15,914 nucleotides of DNA, taken from positions 1 to 15,914 of the forward strand of contig DTSJ01000097.1 of NCBI GenBank assembly GCA_012965445.1, read 5' to 3'. Position 1 is the first letter of the stretch. Each line of letters starts with the position of its first letter. Made by a program: the position numbers and the translations under genes. The DNA is from Candidatus Hydrogenedentota bacterium. Its GTDB lineage: Bacteria > Hydrogenedentota > Hydrogenedentia > Hydrogenedentiales > GCA-2746185. Shown piece by piece: positions 15,722 to 15,914 of the stretch. The notes beneath the pieces were generated by a model that made no database searches, was not told the origin of the DNA, and saw only the letters and a program-made list of their open reading frames with translations.

Positions 15722-15914
15722 ATGCAAAGAAGATCAATCATATTCTCAGTCACCGTACTAGGCGCCTGTCTCGTTCTACTCACCCGGACGGCAGAACTCG
15801 CCGAAACAAGAAAAAGCCAAAAAATGCAGCACCTGCAGCTTGGTCAAAACCTATTGCAGCAAATCCACTCGAAAGAAAAAGTAGGCCTAAATAAGATCCC
15901 CATGCTCCTCCAAG
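15722..15914 (+). CDS. 5' end of an unidentified gene for an exported or membrane-anchored protein
   Basis: The frame from ATG 15722 stays open to the window edge (64 codons). AAGGAG (15706-15711) lies 10 nt upstream, a good ribosome-binding site. The product begins MQRRS and then has a hydrophobic segment (about 6-20, IIFSVTVLGACLVLL), suitable as a signal peptide or N-terminal anchor. A polar stretch rich in Lys and Gln follows (ETRKSQKMQHLQLGQNLLQQ) that could form a helix or coiled coil. No family is recognisable from so short a piece. It is the only plus-strand gene in the window and is divergent from the glycosyltransferases, so it may or may not belong to the same surface-glycan locus. 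Confidence 0.65.
   Translation, partial: MQRRSIIFSVTVLGACLVLLTRTAELAETRKSQKMQHLQLGQNLLQQIHSKEKVGLNKIPMLLQ

Overview
The window comes from an aerobic, probably Gram-negative bacterium that I cannot name. The evidence is a complete alternative complex III (ACIII) operon running into a cytochrome c oxidase operon, a Tat-type iron-sulfur/molybdopterin-family subunit, a lipoprotein cytochrome c, and a secreted matrixin-like protease with an IPTL-type C-terminal anchor. The protease resembles those I associate with Planctomycetes/PVC-type bacteria, but that is a weak taxonomic hint. Base composition looks near 50% G+C. All genes but one lie on the minus strand.

Right to centre (15914 to 10350): a plus-strand gene begins at 15722 and is cut by the window edge. 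Divergent from it, three minus-strand glycosyltransferase genes are packed together: GT4 (15451-14216), GT2 (14211-13234) and a GT-B/CDP-glycerol-transferase-like protein (13234-11912). They have 4-nt and minus 1-nt junctions, so they look like one transcription unit for a surface or extracellular glycan. After 65 nt comes a secreted zinc metalloprotease (11846-10350). Its C-terminus has the shape of an IPTL-CTERM sorting signal, a class often found in organisms that also make exopolysaccharide.

Centre: about 450 bp (9899-10349) holds no gene. It contains a candidate promoter for the respiratory operon, with a 19-bp spacer filled exactly by a short dyad. I see no convincing terminator there.

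Left (9898 to 1): actA (pentahaem cytochrome c), actB (fused molybdopterin-oxidoreductase-like plus FeS protein), actC (NrfD-like quinol-site membrane protein), actD (DUF3341), actE (monohaem lipoprotein cytochrome c), actF (second NrfD-like protein), a 137-aa single-TM accessory protein, a SCO1/SenC copper chaperone, and the 5' part of coxB (CuA subunit II), which leaves the window at position 1. Gaps range from small overlaps to 33 nt, so this reads as one operon. Together the products would oxidise menaquinol or ubiquinol through ACIII, pass electrons via haem c subunits to the CuA site of an aa3/caa3 oxidase, and load copper into CuA through SCO. The gene order agrees with known ACIII-oxidase supercomplexes. 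I found no RNA genes, CRISPR arrays, insertion sequences or clear broken genes.
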